From Paraburkholderia panacisoli (GTDB lineage Bacteria > Pseudomonadota > Gammaproteobacteria > Burkholderiales > Burkholderiaceae): a stretch of DNA of 64,000 nucleotides. The position numbers and the translations under genes are program-made. Below the pieces are notes generated by a model, which did no database searches, was not told the origin of the DNA, and was given only the letters and a program-made list of their open reading frames with translations. Positions 43,501-52,351 of the stretch are shown here, one piece after another. Location of the stretch: contig NZ_VTUZ01000022.1 in the NCBI RefSeq assembly GCF_008369935.1, positions 1 through 64,000 of the forward strand, in the 5' to 3' direction. Position 1 is the stretch's first letter. Each line of letters opens with the position of its first letter.

Positions 43501-44526
43501 TCAGGCCGCCGCGCGCCGCTTCCGGGCTGCCGGCGCAGCGGCGGTTTTCGCTGCGGCCTTCGTCGCGGCACGAGCGCCGGAAGTGCCGCCGCGGCTGCGC
43601 GAGGTGCCCCCCGCGCTTGCCGCGCGCGGCTTCTTGCGAGCCGGTGCAGCAGCTTCGTTATCGGCTTTGGCGTCGCTCTCGTCGTCATCGTCAGCCGCGC
43701 GCTTGCGGCCGCTGGCCGGCTGCTTGCCCTTGCCCCGGTCCAGGCTGCGCTTGAGCAGGTCGGACAGGTCGAGAATGTCGGCCGAGTGACGGGACTCGCG
43801 CGGCGCTTCGACCTCGGTGATCTCCTCGGTCTTGCCCGCGCGAATCTTGCGATCGACGAGCGCCATAATGTCGTCGCGGAACGTGTCGTGATACTGCGAC
43901 GGATCCCACTTATCGCTCATGTCGTCGATCAGCTTTTTCGCCATGTCGAGTTCGCGCGCGGATACGCCGGCGGCCTTCATGCCTTCGGGCGGCAGCTTGA
44001 ATTCGTCGAAGTCGCGCACCTCGGCGGCCCAGCGCAGCGTGTTCAACGCCAGCACCGGCCCAACCGGGATCAACGCCGCCAGATGCTGCTTGTTGTGCAA
44101 CACCACGCTCGCAACGCCGATCTTGCCCGACGCCTTCATCGCTTCGCGCAGCAACGCATACACCTTGTCGCCCTTGCGGTCGGGCGTCAGGAAATACGGC
44201 GTGTCGAGATAGAGGAACGAGATGTCGGGCGCGTCGACGAACGCAAGGATGTCGACCGTTTGCGTCGATTCGGGATTCGCCGCGCGGATCTCGTCGTCCG
44301 AGAGCACCACGTACTTGTCCTTCTCGTACTCGAACCCGCGCACGATGTTCTCGCGCGTCACATCCTTGCCGGTGCGCTTGTTGATCTGCTTGTAGCCGAT
44401 CGGATCGATCGTGCGCTTGTCGAGCAGATTGAAGCCGACTTTCTCCGACTGCGTCGCCGGATACAGTTGCACCGGTACATGGACGAGCCCGAAGCTGATC
44501 GCGCCCTTCCAGATCATGTGTGCCAT
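43501..44526 (-). CDS. ku: Non-homologous end joining protein Ku
   Basis: A 341-residue bacterial Ku that binds DNA ends as a homodimeric ring and recruits LigD. The core begins HMIWKGAISFGLVHVPVQLY and includes GYKQINKRTGKDVTRENIVR and DSTQ-like ESTQTVDILAFVDAPDISFL, then ARELDMAKKLIDDMSDKWDP. The C-terminal tail of about 80 residues is rich in Lys, Ala and Arg (GTSRSRGGTSGARAATKAAA), typical of long Ku proteins that bind DNA non-specifically. It is the first gene of the ku-ligD set, 65 bp before ligD. Confidence 0.95.
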   Translation of the reverse strand: MAHMIWKGAISFGLVHVPVQLYPATQSEKVGFNLLDKRTIDPIGYKQINKRTGKDVTRENIVRGFEYEKDKYVVLSDDEIRAANPESTQTVDILAFVDAPDISFLYLDTPYFLTPDRKGDKVYALLREAMKASGKIGVASVVLHNKQHLAALIPVGPVLALNTLRWAAEVRDFDEFKLPPEGMKAAGVSARELDMAKKLIDDMSDKWDPSQYHDTFRDDIMALVDRKIRAGKTEEITEVEAPRESRHSADILDLSDLLKRSLDRGKGKQPASGRKRAADDDDESDAKADNEAAAPARKKPRAASAGGTSRSRGGTSGARAATKAAAKTAAAPAARKRRAAA

Positions 44527-44685
44527 CGTGCGCTCCCATGGGGCTGAGAACTGAAGCGAAGCAGCAAGCGTGCCACGGTTTTCAGGCCTGAGACAACGCG
44601 TGGCGCCGTGCGGGCGGCCAACGACCAGGGCTGTAAGTCTTGCGACAGGCCGGCAAAAGCTACGGCGTGCGGCGCTAGCGGCTTG

Positions 44686-45939
44686 CTATCCGGCTTGCCC
44701 GGGCAGCGGCTCCAGTTCGAGCGGCACAGCCGCGAAGCCGCGAAAACGCGCGCGTGGGCCGCGCATCGGCTCGCCATCGAGGCGATAAGCCGGAAAGCGC
44801 TGCACGAACCGACCGATCGCGATACGCGCTTCAAGCCGTGCGAGCGACAGCCCCGCGCACTGATGAATGCCGAAGCCGAACGCGAGGTGCCGGTTCGGAG
44901 CGCGGCGAATCTCGAAGCGGTCCGGCTCAGGAAGCTGTTCCGGGTCGCGATTGGCCGCGCCGATGCACAGCGTAATTGGCGTGCCGCGCGCGATTGCGAC
45001 GCCGCCGATCTCAGTGTCGACGGTCGCCATGCGGTTGCCGAGCTGGTTCGAGCTTTCGAAGCGCAAACACTCCTCGACCGTCGACTCGATCAGCGACGGC
45101 TCGCGCAGCAGCGCGGCGCGCTGCTCGGGCCAGCCAGCGAGCGTGACGAGGCCGTTGCCGATCAGGTTGGTGGTCGTCTCGTGCCCGGCGTTCAGAATGA
45201 AAATGCAGTTTTGCAACAGCTCCGCTTCCGACAACTGCTCGCCGCCTTCCTCGCCCTGGATCAGCCGCGTCAGCACGTCGTGCTGCGGGTCGCCGGGCTG
45301 GCGGCGGCGTCGCACGACCAGACCGCGCAGATAGTCGATGAATTCGCTCACCGCGCGATTGCCCCGTTCGAGTTGCGCGTCGGTCAGCGACGGCTCGAGC
45401 GCGCCGAGTATCGCAAGCGACCAGTCGCGCAACGGCCCGCGCCCGGCATGCGGCACGTCGAGCAGATTGCCGATGATCTCGACGGGAATCGCCGCCGCGA
45501 ACTCGCCGATCAGGTCGATGCGGCCACGTTCGGCGGCCACGTCGAGCAGGCCGTCGACGAGGCGCGCCAGACCCGGCTCCATCGCCGAAATGGCACGCGC
45601 CGTGAGCGCGCCGGCGATCAGTTTGCGCACCCTCGTGTGGCGCGGCGGATCGTTGAATACCAGGCTGGTCGTGTGATGCGCGTAGAGCGGCGAGTCGCCG
45701 TATTTCGGCTTGAATTCGACGGTCTTGTCAGAGCTGAAGGCTTTCGGGTCGCGGTAGACCGCCTGCACGTCGCGATACCGGGTCAGAAACAGCGAGCCGT
45801 CGGGCATGCGCTTGATGGGTTCGTGGGCGCGCAGCGCATGGTAGACAGGATACGGATCGGCGTAGAACGCGGGGCTCAGGTGGCGCAGATCGAAGTCGCG
45901 TGCAAGCAGGGATGCGTCGCTGGCGGTCGCCTGGGTCAT
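44686..45939 (-). CDS. Cytochrome P450
   Basis: A 417-residue soluble bacterial P450 monooxygenase. The oxygen-binding I-helix motif is LNAGHETTTNLIGNG, the K-helix ExxR is VEECLRFES, and the haem loop is AFGFGIHQCAGLSLARLEAR with the axial Cys at 361. The start at 45939 (MTQATASDAS) has GGAG at good spacing; earlier in-frame residues are unlikely. No ferredoxin or reductase gene is adjacent, so electrons must come from partners elsewhere. The substrate is unknown; proteins of this type are often annotated as CYP107-like. Not in an obvious operon. Confidence 0.9.
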   Translation of the reverse strand: MTQATASDASLLARDFDLRHLSPAFYADPYPVYHALRAHEPIKRMPDGSLFLTRYRDVQAVYRDPKAFSSDKTVEFKPKYGDSPLYAHHTTSLVFNDPPRHTRVRKLIAGALTARAISAMEPGLARLVDGLLDVAAERGRIDLIGEFAAAIPVEIIGNLLDVPHAGRGPLRDWSLAILGALEPSLTDAQLERGNRAVSEFIDYLRGLVVRRRRQPGDPQHDVLTRLIQGEEGGEQLSEAELLQNCIFILNAGHETTTNLIGNGLVTLAGWPEQRAALLREPSLIESTVEECLRFESSNQLGNRMATVDTEIGGVAIARGTPITLCIGAANRDPEQLPEPDRFEIRRAPNRHLAFGFGIHQCAGLSLARLEARIAIGRFVQRFPAYRLDGEPMRGPRARFRGFAAVPLELEPLPGQAG

Positions 45940-46258
45940 GCGTCGTCTCCGTGGGTGCACGTTGGGTGCGCGCTGGTATGTGCTTGTATGTGCCTCGTGC
46001 GCGGCGTTTTTGCTTGTGCGATGCACTTCCCGTCAGACACGCTGTGCGTTGCGCGTGACGCGATCAGAAAACGCAGTGGCTGCGAGGCGCGGTTGGAAGC
46101 GCCAGTATGAACCGGGCCTTGCGGGATTGCACGATAGGCTCGCGCCCAACAGTTCGCACCGCGGCCGTGCGCGGCGGCGCATCGCGCAGAACCGATACAA
46201 TAGCGGCATTTTCCGCGCGCGCCGCGCGCTTCATCTTTCCAGCGTTACTGCGTCGTCC

Positions 46259-47098
46259 ATGAACCTCGTCATTCAAAGCTCCGCGCCCCTTAGCGCCGAC
46301 CACCACAAAACGCTCGTCGCGCTCGCACGCGGTTCGCGCGCCACCATGATCGACGCGCATGCGCTGCGTATCGCCGACGCGAACCTCGCGCAGCGCGCCG
46401 ACCTCGAGGTCTATTGCGGCACTCACCAACTGGACTACGCGTTTATCGAGCCCGGCCGGCAGCTGCGTGACTTCGGCCTCGTCGCGATGGACATGGATTC
46501 GACGCTGATCACGATCGAGTGTATCGACGAGATTGCCGACTTCTGCGGGTTGAAAGCGGAAGTGGCCGCGATCACCGAAGCGGCGATGCGCGGCGAGATC
46601 AAGGACTTCAACGAAAGCCTGACGCGCCGCGTGGCGCTGCTCAAGGGTCTTGACGCAAGCGCGCTCGAACGCGTTTACGAAGAGCGGCTGCAACTCTCGC
46701 CGGGCGCGGAACGGATGCTGGCCGGCGCGAAAGAAGCAGGATTGAAAACGCTGCTGGTGTCGGGCGGATTCACGTTCTTTACCGAAAAGCTGAAGGCACG
46801 CCTGGGTCTTGATTTTACGCACGCGAACACACTCGAAATCGTGGATGGCAAGCTGACCGGCAACGTGATCGGCGAGATCGTCAACGCGGACGTGAAAGCG
46901 CGCACGCTGCGCGAAACATGCGCCACGCTAGGTATTGAATCGACTCGTGCGATTGCAATGGGCGACGGCTCGAACGACCTGAAGATGATGGCCGCAGCGG
47001 GACTCTCCGTTGCATTCCGCGCGAAGCCGGTGGTGCGCGAAGCGGCCAGCGTGGCGTTCAACCATGTTGGACTGGACGGCTTGCTGCGGTTGTTCTGA
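46259..47098 (+). CDS. serB: Phosphoserine phosphatase SerB
   Basis: A 279-residue HAD-superfamily phosphatase that makes L-serine from phosphoserine, the last step of serine synthesis. The nucleophile motif I is VAMDMDSTLITIECIDEIAD, motif II is LLVSGGFTFFTEKLKA, and motif III/IV is AIAMGDGSNDLKMMAAAGLS. An N-terminal ACT-like domain of about 80 residues precedes the HAD core. The start at 46259 (MNLVIQSSAP) begins the family alignment; the upstream open frame is noise. It is divergent from the P450, with 319 bp between the starts. Confidence 0.95.
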   Translation: MNLVIQSSAPLSADHHKTLVALARGSRATMIDAHALRIADANLAQRADLEVYCGTHQLDYAFIEPGRQLRDFGLVAMDMDSTLITIECIDEIADFCGLKAEVAAITEAAMRGEIKDFNESLTRRVALLKGLDASALERVYEERLQLSPGAERMLAGAKEAGLKTLLVSGGFTFFTEKLKARLGLDFTHANTLEIVDGKLTGNVIGEIVNADVKARTLRETCATLGIESTRAIAMGDGSNDLKMMAAAGLSVAFRAKPVVREAASVAFNHVGLDGLLRLF

Positions 47099-47196
47099 TG
47101 CCGGCGCGAAGCCCGGATAACGCGTGGGGTGGTGCCCGTGTAGTGTCTGTTTGATGCGTGGGGCCGCTTGAGCGGCGGCCCGGCGCCGGCGACGCG

Positions 47197-47328
47197 TTAT
47201 CTCATTAGACCGTCGATCAGGATTACTACAAACAGGAAAATTGCATAGACACTGACGACAATGCCGGACCACTTCAAAACACGCGGGTAAATTTCGTCGG
47301 ATGCCAGATAAAGGGATAACTTTTTCAT
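47197..47328 (-). CDS. Small membrane protein (43 aa)
   Basis: A 43-residue ORF, MKKLSLYLASDEIYPRVLKW followed by SGIVVSVYAIFLFVVILIDG and LMR. It has a very good ribosome binding site, AAGGAGG, at 6-nt spacing. The last 25 residues form one hydrophobic transmembrane helix. It lies 53 bp downstream of a larger membrane protein gene on the same strand and is probably cotranscribed. The local DNA is AT-rich compared with the window. No family is recognised. It is too short for standard gene calling. Confidence 0.65.
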   Translation of the reverse strand: MKKLSLYLASDEIYPRVLKWSGIVVSVYAIFLFVVILIDGLMR

Positions 47329-47381
47329 CGACGCCTCCTTGAAAAGACCAGACCAGTATAAATGCCGCACTATCTAATAAA

Positions 47382-47831
47382 TCAGGAAAAGTGCACGTGT
47401 AGGAATGCAAACAGAGTGGCGGCAATGAGCGTAAGCAAAACGGATAAACTCACTTCGATACGCGAGAACGCATAGACGATGACTGGCGGGTTTCCCTCGC
47501 GAACGACTTTGCCAATCCGATCGCGATAGGCGTTCACCGATCCCAACATCACGAGGACCGAACAGACGAACCCCATGATGCACAGTCCAACCATGCAAAA
47601 GGCGAGAATCGGCACCTCGCGACCGCCCCGCTCCAACGCCGCCACCACTTCATAAGCGGCGCAAGCGCACAGCCCGCTTGCACACCAGAACAGCTGACCG
47701 TCTTTCACCGACGCAGCGATCAACGCCTTCGCGACGCGCCACCCGTGCGCCGGTGCGACGAGCGCAAGCGTGAAGATCGGGCCGATAATCGGCATGCCAA
47801 GATTCAGCAACATCCAGAAGAAAAGAATCAT
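47382..47831 (-). CDS. Hypothetical membrane protein (149 aa)
   Basis: A 149-residue protein with four probable transmembrane helices: MILFFWMLLNLGMPIIGPIF, the segment around LFWCASGLCACAAYEVVAAL, PILAFCMVGLCIMGFVCSVL, and IEVSLSVLLTLIAATLFAFL at the C-terminus. It contains several Cys in the second and third helices. No known motif is visible. Its composition is less GC-rich than neighbouring genes, and it forms a two-gene set with the 43-aa membrane protein. It lies between serB and the cystathionine beta-lyase gene and may be an accessory insertion. Confidence 0.7.
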   Translation of the reverse strand: MILFFWMLLNLGMPIIGPIFTLALVAPAHGWRVAKALIAASVKDGQLFWCASGLCACAAYEVVAALERGGREVPILAFCMVGLCIMGFVCSVLVMLGSVNAYRDRIGKVVREGNPPVIVYAFSRIEVSLSVLLTLIAATLFAFLHVHFS

Positions 47832-47940
47832 CGAAGCTCACCTTCGTGCGGCAGCCCTGAGGCGGAATGCGCACCATCGTAGCGTCGAGATCCGGCTTCG
47901 GCCATTCAGCCAAATGGTTAGGCTTACCGGCTATCTGGAC

Positions 47941-47968
47941 AAAAAAAACTCACCGGGAAAATATCCCG
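47941..47968 (-). terminator. Terminator downstream of the cystathionine beta-lyase gene
   Basis: CGGGA (47954-47958) and TCCCG (47964-47968) form a short stem, followed on the minus strand by eight T after a short spacer. It starts about 40 bp past the stop. Confidence 0.55.
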
Positions 47969-48008
47969 ATGGGCCGACTCATCGTCGTGACAAATGAGGC
48001 TCAGAGGT

Positions 48009-49193
48009 TCAGGCGAGCGCGGCGAGGCTCTGCTCGATATCCGCGCGCAGATCCGCCTCTTCTTCGAGGCCAATGTAAAACCGCACCAGCGTGCCGCGAT
48101 GCGGCCACTGCCCCGCGGTGCGCATCGACGCCACGTCGTACGGCATGGCGAGGCTGTGCGCGCCTCCCCAACTCCAGCCGAGCGAAAAGAGTTCGAGCGA
48201 CTCGCAGAACGTGTCGATCTGCGCCGCGCTGTAGCGGCCGTCGAACACGACCGAAAACAGCCCGCCCGCCCCCGTGAAGTCGCGCTTGAAAAACTCGTGG
48301 CCCGGACAGTCAGCGAATGCCGGGTGCAACACCGCGGCGATTTCCGGACGGCTCTTCAGCCACGTGGCCAATCCGAGCGCCGCGCGGTCGTGCTGCGCGA
48401 AACGCAGTTGCATGGACGGCAGACTGCGCAGAATCAGCGAGCAGTCGTCCGAAGAGACGCCGATCCCCATGCGCATGCGCGCCGCCTTCAGCTTCAGATG
48501 CAGTTCGCGCTCGACCGTGATCGTCGCGCCCATCAGCACGTCGCCGCCGCCCGACTGATATTTGGTCAGCGCCTGCACCGAGATGTCGACGCCGTGGTCG
48601 AACGGCCGGAACGCAAGCCCCGCGGACCACGTGTTGTCGATCGCCGTGACGACCTTGCGCGCGCGCGCCGCCGCCGTGATGGCGGGCACGTCGGCCACTT
48701 CCATCGTCACCGAGCCGGGTGCCTCGATCCAGATGAGGCGCGTGTTCGGCTGGATCAGATCGGCGATGCCCGCGCCGATCATCGGATCGTAGTAGCGCAC
48801 CGTGATGCCGAAATCGCGCGCCAGCCAGTCGCCATGATCGCGATTCGGCGAGTACGCGTTGTCGGGAATCAGCACGTCGTCGCCTGCCTTGACGAGGCCG
48901 AAGTACACGTTCGAAATCGACGACAGCCCCGACGGCTGCAACAACGCATGATTGCCGCCCTCGATGGCGGCAAGGCGCTGTGCCAGCGCGAGCGAGGTCG
49001 GCGTAGCGTGCAGGCCATAGCGCCATTGCGCGTCGTTTTTCCAGTCGAGCGCGCGCATGGCGGCGAGATCGGGGAACACGACCGTGGAGGCGCGCGTGAC
49101 CGGCGTCGAAAACGACTCGAAGCCCGGCGTGATCTGGTCCTCGGCGCGTACGGTGCGGGTTTGCAGAGCGCGTTTGAGTTTGGATTGGGTCAT
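48009..49193 (-). CDS. metC: Cystathionine beta-lyase (Cys/Met metabolism PLP enzyme)
   Basis: A 394-residue fold-type I PLP enzyme of the Cys/Met metabolism family. The PLP Lys is Lys211 in VQALTKYQSGGGDVLMGATI. Phosphate-binding LLQPSGLSSISNVYFGLVKA and TRLIWIEAPGSVTMEVADVP, then AIDNTWSAGLAFRPFDHGVD, are family motifs. The sequence is closest in feel to MetC-type beta-lyases, which split cystathionine into homocysteine, pyruvate and ammonia, but gamma-synthases and gamma-lyases are similar and cannot be excluded. The start MTQSKLKRALQTRTV fits. It is alone on the minus strand. Confidence 0.88.
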   Translation of the reverse strand: MTQSKLKRALQTRTVRAEDQITPGFESFSTPVTRASTVVFPDLAAMRALDWKNDAQWRYGLHATPTSLALAQRLAAIEGGNHALLQPSGLSSISNVYFGLVKAGDDVLIPDNAYSPNRDHGDWLARDFGITVRYYDPMIGAGIADLIQPNTRLIWIEAPGSVTMEVADVPAITAAARARKVVTAIDNTWSAGLAFRPFDHGVDISVQALTKYQSGGGDVLMGATITVERELHLKLKAARMRMGIGVSSDDCSLILRSLPSMQLRFAQHDRAALGLATWLKSRPEIAAVLHPAFADCPGHEFFKRDFTGAGGLFSVVFDGRYSAAQIDTFCESLELFSLGWSWGGAHSLAMPYDVASMRTAGQWPHRGTLVRFYIGLEEEADLRADIEQSLAALA

Positions 49194-49349
49194 GATGAAG
49201 TTCTGTGAAAGCAGACAGGAACTGACAGAGCGAAAAGGAAGCGGCGGTCACGCAGTGATGGCGTGCGCCGCTTGAGAAAGAGTAGACGAGTCAGCGGGAC
49301 CGAACCAGACGGACGGCGCGCGAGCCGGCCAGCTCGCGCGGCAGCGGTT

Positions 49350-50045
49350 TCACTCGCCGGTTTGCAGGTTGCTGACGCCGCCCACCGGGTGCGCGCCGGC
49401 CGGAGCCGGAGCCGGTGCAGCGGCGTGGCCGCTTGCCGACGTTTGCGGCGCCGGCCCCGCTGCGGGGGCGGCCGGGGTAGCCGGGGTAGCCTGTGCGGCC
49501 GCCGGCGCACCGGGCGGCGGCACCACCTGCCCCGCCGCGAGCGGCTTCAGGTCGAACGGCTGCGGATCGGAATCGTCGACGTTCATCCGGTCGCCCGCAA
49601 CCGAGCCGTCCGTCGCGAACTTGCCGACCCAGTTGCCGGTGATGTGGGTGCCGTCGTTCGACTCCTCCACTTCGAGCGTATCGCCGTCGCGGTCGCCGGC
49701 GATCAGGATCACTTCGCCGTTGTCGGTGAACTGGTACTCGCCGTGCACGCCGGACGGATCGTCGGTTTTCGCGCCGAGCCGCAGCACGATCTGACGCTTG
49801 CCCAGCATGCCGGCGTAGCGCGGGAATTTCGCGAACTCGGGGCTCGGCTTGAGCGGCAACTGAATCGGCGGGGGCGCCGCCAGTTCCTTGACGGCATCGC
49901 TTTCCGCCCAGGCCGGCGCGGGCATCAACGCCGCCGTGCCGGCACACAGCAACGAGGCCGCGCTGATGATTGCCCAACCGCGCCGCGCCGCCGAGTGCTT
50001 CAGCGTATCTTTCACCGCGCCCTTCATCGCTTTCGATTCCCGCAT
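49350..50045 (-). CDS. Secreted hypothetical protein with Ala/Pro-rich tail
   Basis: A 231-residue protein. After a basic N-region (MRESKAMKGAVKDTLKHSAA) a Sec signal peptide runs to APAWAESDAV. A globular beta-rich part (YAGMLGKRQIVLRLGAKTDD, NGEVILIAGDRDGDTLEVEE) is followed by an Ala/Pro/Gly-rich tail of about 65 residues (APAAAQATPATPAAPAAGPA). The start at 50045 follows AAGGAAGGA at good spacing; an in-frame ATG 27 nt upstream is less likely. No catalytic residues are recognised. It is 74 bp downstream of bktB on the same strand. Confidence 0.7.
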   Translation of the reverse strand: MRESKAMKGAVKDTLKHSAARRGWAIISAASLLCAGTAALMPAPAWAESDAVKELAAPPPIQLPLKPSPEFAKFPRYAGMLGKRQIVLRLGAKTDDPSGVHGEYQFTDNGEVILIAGDRDGDTLEVEESNDGTHITGNWVGKFATDGSVAGDRMNVDDSDPQPFDLKPLAAGQVVPPPGAPAAAQATPATPAAPAAGPAPQTSASGHAAAPAPAPAGAHPVGGVSNLQTGE

Positions 50046-50119
50046 CCGTTCCTTCCTTATTGCCTGATACATATCTACTGGCGGCTTACCCGGAGTTTCC
50101 CCCGGGTTCCCCCCGAGCG

Positions 50120-51304
50120 TCAGATCCGCTCGAAGATCGCCGCGATGCCCTGGCCGCCGCCGATGCACATCGTGACCAGTGCGTAGCGCCCGCCGATCCG
50201 CTGCAATTCGTACAGCGCCTTGACGGCGATCAGCGCGCCGGTCGCGCCGATCGGGTGGCCGAGCGAAATGCCCGAGCCGTTCGGATTCACCTTCGCCGGA
50301 TCGAAGCCCAACTCCTTGCTGACCGCGCAGGCCTGCGCGGCGAACGCCTCGTTCGCCTCGATCACGTCGAGGTCGGCCACCGTCAGGCCGGCCCGTTCGA
50401 GCGCCTTGCGGGTCGCCGGCACGGGACCGATGCCCATGTACGCCGGATCGACCCCGGCATGCGCGTACGACACCAGCCGCGCCAGCGGCTTCATGCCGCG
50501 CTGTTCGGCGACGCTGCGCTCCATCAGCACGAGCGCGGCGGCTGCGTCGTTGATGCCCGACGCATTACCGGCCGTCACCGTGCCGTTTTCCTTCGCGAAC
50601 ACCGGCTTGAGCTTCGAGAAGTCTTCCGCCGTTGCGTTCATGCGCGCGTGTTCGTCGGTGTCGAACACAACTTCGCCTTTCTTCGACGCAAGCGCGATCG
50701 GCAGGATCTGTTCCTTGAAGTAGCCGCTCGTGATCGCGTGGGCCGCGCGGCGATGCGATTCGAGCGCAAGCGCGTCCTGCGCTTCGCGCGAGATGTCGTA
50801 TTTGCGCGCGACGTTTTCGGCGGTCACGCCCATGTGGATCGACTGGAACGGGTCGTTCAGCGCGCCCACCATCATGTCGACGAGGCGCGCGTCGCCCATG
50901 CGCTGACCGAAGCGCGCGGCGGGCATCGAGTAAGGCGCGCGGCTCATGTTTTCCGCGCCGCCGCCGATCGCGATGTCGGCGTCACCGAGCAGGATGCTTT
51001 GCGCAGCCGACACGATCGCCTGCAGGCCCGAGCCGCACAAGCGGTTCACGGTCAACGCGGGCGTATGCTGCGCGACGCCGCCGTTGATCGCGGCCACGCG
51101 CGCCAGGTACATGTCCTTCGGCTCGGTATGCACCACGTTGCCGAACACCACATGACCGACTTCGTCGCCCGACACGCTGGCGCGCGCCAGCGCTTCGCGC
51201 ACCACGCGCGCGCCGAGATCGGTTGGGGCAAAGTCCTTCAGACTGCCGCCGAATCCGCCGATTGCCGTACGCACACCGCTTACCACCACTACGTCCCGTT
51301 GCAT
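50120..51304 (-). CDS. bktB: Beta-ketothiolase BktB (acetyl-CoA acetyltransferase)
   Basis: A 394-residue thiolase that condenses acetyl-CoA with acetyl- or propionyl-CoA. The active-site Cys90 is in TVNRLCGSGLQAIVSAAQSI, the His is in SGISLGHPIGATGALIAV, and the second Cys in VTMCIGGGQGIAAIFERI. The sequence closely follows BktB of Cupriavidus necator, which makes the 3-ketovaleryl-CoA precursor of PHBV. A distinct PhaA-type thiolase is encoded about 7 kb away, so the genome has at least two. The start MQRDVVVVSGVRTAIGG is canonical. Confidence 0.93.
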   Translation of the reverse strand: MQRDVVVVSGVRTAIGGFGGSLKDFAPTDLGARVVREALARASVSGDEVGHVVFGNVVHTEPKDMYLARVAAINGGVAQHTPALTVNRLCGSGLQAIVSAAQSILLGDADIAIGGGAENMSRAPYSMPAARFGQRMGDARLVDMMVGALNDPFQSIHMGVTAENVARKYDISREAQDALALESHRRAAHAITSGYFKEQILPIALASKKGEVVFDTDEHARMNATAEDFSKLKPVFAKENGTVTAGNASGINDAAAALVLMERSVAEQRGMKPLARLVSYAHAGVDPAYMGIGPVPATRKALERAGLTVADLDVIEANEAFAAQACAVSKELGFDPAKVNPNGSGISLGHPIGATGALIAVKALYELQRIGGRYALVTMCIGGGQGIAAIFERI

Positions 51305-51382
51305 CGCTAGCTCCTCTTCCAGTCTCTGAAAATCTGCAGGATGATCTTACCTCGGCGGGTCGCGCGTCGTGGCGCGCGGCGG

Positions 51383-52348
51383 TCAGCCCGCCAGCAGTTG
51401 TTCGACGGTCGCGCGCGAAGGAATCGGCGCCACCGCGCCGTAGCCTTGCGTGGACAGCGCCGCGGCGACGTTCGCGTAACGCGCCGCCGCAAAAGGATCG
51501 TCGCCCGCGACAATGCGCGCGATGAATGCGCCGCCGAAGCAGTCGCCCGCGCCGGTCGCATCGACCGCATTGACAACGTGGCCCGGCACGACGCGCCGCT
51601 CGTCGGACGTCGCGATGTACGAGCCCTCCTTGCCGAGCTTCAGCGCCACCACGCGCGGGCCGTGCGACAGCAGGAAGTCGACGATCTCGTCACGGCCGGT
51701 CAGGCCGGTGAGCTCGGTGACGTCGTCCCAGCTCGGCAGGCAGATGTCGGTCTGGCGGATCGCTTCGAGCATCACTGCGCGAGCCCGCGCGAGCGGCCAC
51801 AGCTTCAGGCGCAGGTTGGTGTCGAAGCTGACGCGCACGCCGTTGGCGCGGGCATGCGCGATCGCTGCGAGCGCGGCGTCGCAAGCGCTCAGGCTGATCG
51901 CGAGGCTGATTCCGGACAGATGGACGACCTTGGCCGCGGCGATCGCCTCGAGCGGCAGATCGCGCGGCGCATAGCGGCTCGCCGCGGAGCCCGCGCGCAG
52001 ATAGTCGAACGCATGGCCGTTGGGACCATGCGAAACGAAATAGACGCCGGTGGACGCATCCGGATCGATGCGCACGAGCGACGTATCCACCTGCTCGCGT
52101 TCCCACAGATCGATCAGCAGGCGCCCGAAATGATCCGCGCCGACCGCCGATACGAAGCCGGTGCGCGCCCCCTGCCGTGCCGCCGCGATGCAGAAGTTCG
52201 ACGTGTCGCCGCCGAAGCCTTGCAGGTAGTTCGGCTGATCTTTCCCGGACTGGTTGAATTCGATCATCGCCTCGCCGAGCGCGAGGATCGCGGCGGGACG
52301 GCCATCCGTGGGGCGGCCTTCAGGCCGGGCTGCCATCTTGATGGTCAT
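51383..52348 (-). CDS. PfkB-family sugar kinase, probable 2-dehydro-3-deoxygluconokinase
   Basis: A 321-residue ribokinase/PfkB enzyme. The substrate site is FGGDTSNFCIAAARQGARTG and the catalytic Asp and anion hole are in VNAVDATGAGDCFGGAFIAR. The N-terminus ALGEAMIEFNQSGKDQPNYL matches KdgK-type kinases, which phosphorylate 2-keto-3-deoxygluconate for Entner-Doudoroff-linked sugar-acid breakdown. Other hexose kinases are possible. It starts 3 bp after the rimO stop, so it is cotranscribed with it. No sugar-acid catabolic gene is nearby. Confidence 0.85.
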   Translation of the reverse strand: MTIKMAARPEGRPTDGRPAAILALGEAMIEFNQSGKDQPNYLQGFGGDTSNFCIAAARQGARTGFVSAVGADHFGRLLIDLWEREQVDTSLVRIDPDASTGVYFVSHGPNGHAFDYLRAGSAASRYAPRDLPLEAIAAAKVVHLSGISLAISLSACDAALAAIAHARANGVRVSFDTNLRLKLWPLARARAVMLEAIRQTDICLPSWDDVTELTGLTGRDEIVDFLLSHGPRVVALKLGKEGSYIATSDERRVVPGHVVNAVDATGAGDCFGGAFIARIVAGDDPFAAARYANVAAALSTQGYGAVAPIPSRATVEQLLAG

Positions 52349-52351
52349 CGC

